Positions 61,017 to 64,000 of a DNA stretch of 64,000 bases are shown one piece after another. The notes beneath the pieces were generated by a model. The model made no database searches, was not told the DNA's origin, and saw nothing but the letters and a program-made list of their open reading frames with translations. The DNA comes from Neurospora tetraspora. Taxonomy: Eukaryota > Ascomycota > Sordariomycetes > Sordariales > Sordariaceae. The position numbers and the translations under genes were made by a program. Within the stretch, counting starts at the first letter, position 1; each line of letters starts with the position of its first letter. The stretch lies in the NCBI RefSeq assembly GCF_033439725.1, contig NW_026944388.1:186001-250000 (forward strand), written 5' to 3'.

Positions 61017-62342
61017 GTTGTGTCAAATTACACTGTACATTGTTGTTGTATGTTGTTTCCCTTCTCCTTTCCACATTGATTGGTATGCTCTCCTCTCCTC
61101 TCCTGTCCTCTCTCTTCCTTTCCCCACATCCTCCTTTTAACCTCCCTCGCCTCTTAGGTATCGCCACAGCCCGGTTGGATCGGCGCTTTGGTTGTTTCCC
61201 TCCTCTTCCTGTTCTCAGTTTCCGTCCACGTCCGCGTCTCCTTGCCTTTTCTTAGCAAGAGCAAGGTCAGAATGTGAGCTAGGAAGAGGTATTGCGAAGT
61301 ACCGACCCCCAAAGATAAGCCAGATGATAACAATTGAGTAAAAAACAGACAACGAACTTCGTGACAGCAGCCTCTTTCGTAACATGCTTCCAACACATGA
61401 TAACCCCTGGTGTATAGAGACAAATCCCCAGTCATTCACCCAAATGCCACACCCCCGTTTTACACCTTTCCCACAATCCCCCAAGCCGGTAGCTATTCTC
61501 CTGGTAGAGAGCTAAAAAAAGGACAAAAAGCCCATTTGGGCCGTGATATGACGTATAATAAGTCATATAGCAGCAGACAGGATCAACTCAAACCCGCTGT
61601 AGTCCACACCCGGTACGCCAAGTATGAGGTTAGGCCGTTAACCTACACTTTAGATATGAGCAAGAAAAACAAAAATGCATGATAATAAAAATGACTGGGA
61701 ACACCATTCTCTTCCCGCGTGTACGTTGTTGCAAAGAATCCGAAGACATGACAGGTTCGGGCGAAGCAATGAAAAAAAAAAAAGGATACAGAAATAGGTA
61801 GACCGTTAGGTATTCGAAGACAGAAGCCAAAAACCCGTATTCCATTTTGACCTCCCTGCACCCACACCAGCCCAACAGCCGCAACCCCCAAATCCCGTTT
61901 AGGACGCCGATTGTGTAGTACGTGATGCCCGCTCTATTCCAGTGTAGATATGTAAACCCTGCCGCTCTGGTACTGACAGAATGCGAGCAAACGGAAGAAT
62001 AGCAAGGGTGATGAGACATGAAGAGAAGGGAAATCATAAAAGACATGATGAGTGCTCCAACCCTCTAATAAGGGGAGCTCGATCATCTAGTCATATAAAC
62101 CACCCTTTCAGTTCTCCAAAAGAACAAAAGGGGTGAAGCGTGTATCGTCATCATCACTCCTCGTTATCTCTCTGGGCTGCAAACAGATCGGCCTACGATC
62201 GGCTTTCTCCTTGCCGTTGTCGCGGCCCTTCGCTTTTCATGGTCGGTTGTGATGGCGTACTGTGTCGGGATCGAGGGGGCGGGTTGCCTGGGGCGACCGA
62301 CTGAGGACCGGCGTGCGTCTGATGTGATGACGGACCTTCGCA

Positions 62343-64000
62343 CTACGTAGAAACCATCATTTGATTCATAGCCAGGCGGCCTGTGTCGTCGTCCATCATG
62401 GGCAGGCCGTCCATCGGGTTGCCGCGCTGCTCCATGGCGTTCATTCGAGCTTCCATACTGTTCAACCGAGTGTCAACAATGTGGCCGCCGCTCATACCAC
62501 CGTTCGTCATGGGCCCATTACCAAGATTTCCGCCTCCCATATTAGCCGTAGGCATGCTTGGGGTGCCCATCGAGGGCACACCGTTGCCTCCAAGCATCGA
62601 TGGGCGGCCACTTTCTATCGCGTCGAGTCGCTTCTCCATATTGTCGATTCGCGCCAGGATGGTAGAGACATTGGCCTCCAGCCTCTGAAAGCTCGTAGTC
62701 TGATCGTGCTGCAACCGGTCAATCTTGTTGGTGATGCTGCGGATGCTTTGTGCGATGGGGGTGTTTTCCTGTCCCGGCACAGCGGCGGGTATGCGCGGCT
62801 CATGGTTGTGACGGGCCTCCTGAACCGCAAATCGCCACTGGTTGCCCAGATTGACTTCACAAACCGCCTTCGCGCGCCATGGGCAATCAACCTTGCGAGT
62901 GCTGGGATTGCGCTTCTTCGCGGTGCTGCTGTACTTGACGCCGCCGCGGTCACACACGAGGTCGTAACGCGTCGGTTTGCCCTCACGGTAGTTGCTGGCA
63001 CGCAGCTTGACAACTCCGTAACCCTGATCCTTTGCAACCTTTTGAACCGAGGCCAGCAAATCCTCAAAGGTGCGATAAATACCCTCGGGTGGCGGGGCCA
63101 ACGCGGGCGCGGGTGAAGGGGGCGGCATGGTGGACTGCGCGGTCGAGTTCGTCACGGGTTGCGTCCACCCGGACAGGTTGTTGTAGCCGGCGCTGGAGGT
63201 GGCCACGGTGACAGGGGAGGGGGATGAGTCGTTTGGAGCGGAGTGGTTGGGGTACGTGTTGAAGTTGACGCGATCCGTAGTACTCGACGGGGCAACAGAC
63301 GAGCGCTGCTGCTGCTGTTGGGCCTGTTGGGCCTGCTGTTGTTGTACCTGTTGTTGTTGTTGCTGCTGTTGTTGCTGGGCGTGGTGCTGGAGCTGGAGCT
63401 GCTGATGCTGGGAACGCTGCTGATGGTGTTGCTGATGGCTGGCACCGTTATCGCCGGTCAGGTTGCTGAGCGAGGTGAGGCCGGAGTTGTCAGGCTGGGG
63501 GGCAGGTGCGAGAGAAGACGGGGGAGGATCGGGGTACTGCTGGTGTTGAGGAGCGTTGTAGCCGTTCATCAAGCCGTCAGTGTCGGCCGGGACCTGGTGG
63601 GATCTGGTGTCGAGCTGTTGCGATGCAAAGGTGGGAGGTTGAGCAGACACCGTGTCGGGGTGGGCGCGCACGGCCTGCGGATGCTGGTGCTGGTGCTGGT
63701 GCTGCACCTGGACCTGCTGGTGATGGGCTTGGTGTGGGTGAGCACCGGGGTGTGGCTGCTGGACCTGGTGGGTTTGGTGGGCGTGCTGCGAGTGCTGAGG
63801 GACACCGTGCTGCGACGGGTGCTGGACCTGCTGCACAGTGTGCTGGTGCTGGCTCTGGACGGGGTGCTGGCCCCAACCTTGGCTCACCGGGACTGGAACT
63901 GGCACTCCAGGGCCCTGTGCGCCAGCAGCAGCGCTGGCACCATTTCCGGCGTCAGGGACGCGGGTCGTGCGAGAGGGGCGCTTGCGCGACCGTTGTGGCT
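62343..64000 (-). CDS. FAR1/MULE-type DNA-binding protein with polyglutamine tract, 5' end outside window
   Basis: The minus-strand frame is open from the right edge to the stop at 62343, so at least 552 codons; the start lies beyond the window. The N-terminal part is very rich in His and Gln (HQTHQVQQPHPGAHPHQAHH and so on) with a polyglutamine tract near 63,300-63,380. Then comes a FAR1-like zinc domain: TFEDLLASVQKVAKDQGYGV, LVCDRGGVKYSSTAKKRN, DCPWRAKAVC, WRFAVQEARHNHEP. This gives the Cys-x-Cys and His-x-His ligands shared with MULE transposases and FAR1/FHY3. A coiled-coil segment (SITNKIDRLQHDQTTSFQRL, SRLDNMEKRLDAIES-like) follows. The C-terminus is Gly/Met/Asn-rich. Such proteins derive from Mutator-like transposases and often act as transcription factors. 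There is no transposase catalytic domain. Its specific target is unknown. Confidence 0.8.
   Translation of the reverse strand, partial: PQRSRKRPSRTTRVPDAGNGASAAAGAQGPGVPVPVPVSQGWGQHPVQSQHQHTVQQVQHPSQHGVPQHSQHAHQTHQVQQPHPGAHPHQAHHQQVQVQHQHQHQHPQAVRAHPDTVSAQPPTFASQQLDTRSHQVPADTDGLMNGYNAPQHQQYPDPPPSSLAPAPQPDNSGLTSLSNLTGDNGASHQQHHQQRSQHQQLQLQHHAQQQQQQQQQQVQQQQAQQAQQQQQRSSVAPSSTTDRVNFNTYPNHSAPNDSSPSPVTVATSSAGYNNLSGWTQPVTNSTAQSTMPPPSPAPALAPPPEGIYRTFEDLLASVQKVAKDQGYGVVKLRASNYREGKPTRYDLVCDRGGVKYSSTAKKRNPSTRKVDCPWRAKAVCEVNLGNQWRFAVQEARHNHEPRIPAAVPGQENTPIAQSIRSITNKIDRLQHDQTTSFQRLEANVSTILARIDNMEKRLDAIESGRPSMLGGNGVPSMGTPSMPTANMGGGNLGNGPMTNGGMSGGHIVDTRLNSMEARMNAMEQRGNPMDGLPMMDDDTGRLAMNQMMVST

Larger units (their letters stand above)
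59749..62342. other. Convergent intergenic region with simple repeats
   Basis: About 2.6 kb between the TORC2 gene and the FAR1-like gene, which are convergent. It contains GTGG/TGGG repeats near 59,770, a tandem repeat near 59,798-59,840, an AGGC run near 59,920 and a GC dinucleotide run near 60,998-61,015. No gene is supported. Confidence 0.5.

Overview
The window is nuclear DNA of a filamentous ascomycete, most likely a Neurospora or a close Sordariaceae relative. The genes carry short GT..AG introns with CTAAC-type branch sites. Several encode fungus-specific proteins (NoxR/NOR-1, Con7, a HET-domain protein, a Woronin-sorting-type Mpv17 protein). One AT-rich block is a transposon destroyed by changes of the kind made by repeat-induced point mutation (RIP).

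Layout. 0-5 kb: a HET-domain incompatibility-type gene running off the left edge, two non-autonomous inverted-repeat elements, and a four-exon conserved gene of unknown function. 7-12.2 kb: an Mpv17/PMP22-family protein (probable Woronin sorting complex protein), the ESCRT-II subunit Snf8/Vps22, and the U5 snRNP assembly factor Aar2. 17.3-18.5 kb: the C2H2 regulator Con7. 18.5-37.3 kb: a gene-poor stretch holding a RIP-mutated hAT transposase (about 19.8-22.2 kb), a second copy of the 164-bp MITE seen near 2.3 kb, and a third inverted-repeat element near 36.4 kb. 37.3-42.7 kb: a bifunctional thiamine-pathway enzyme (ThiD kinase plus TenA, Thi20 type) in 11 exons, and NOR-1, the NADPH-oxidase regulator. 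47.6-52.5 kb: the copper chaperone for SOD, mitochondrial ribosomal protein uL13m, and uricase. 55-59.7 kb: the TORC2 subunit RICTOR/Tsc11. 62.3-64 kb: a FAR1-like DNA-binding protein with a polyglutamine tract, running off the right edge.

The genes are monocistronic and share no operon-like logic. Wsc, uricase and perhaps Con7 touch peroxisome or developmental biology, and NOR-1 and the SOD chaperone touch reactive-oxygen metabolism, but nothing in the sequence shows that they are co-regulated. Gene models were built by hand: every multi-exon coding sequence listed closes in frame across the proposed splice sites. No CRISPR array, tRNA or rRNA gene was found.
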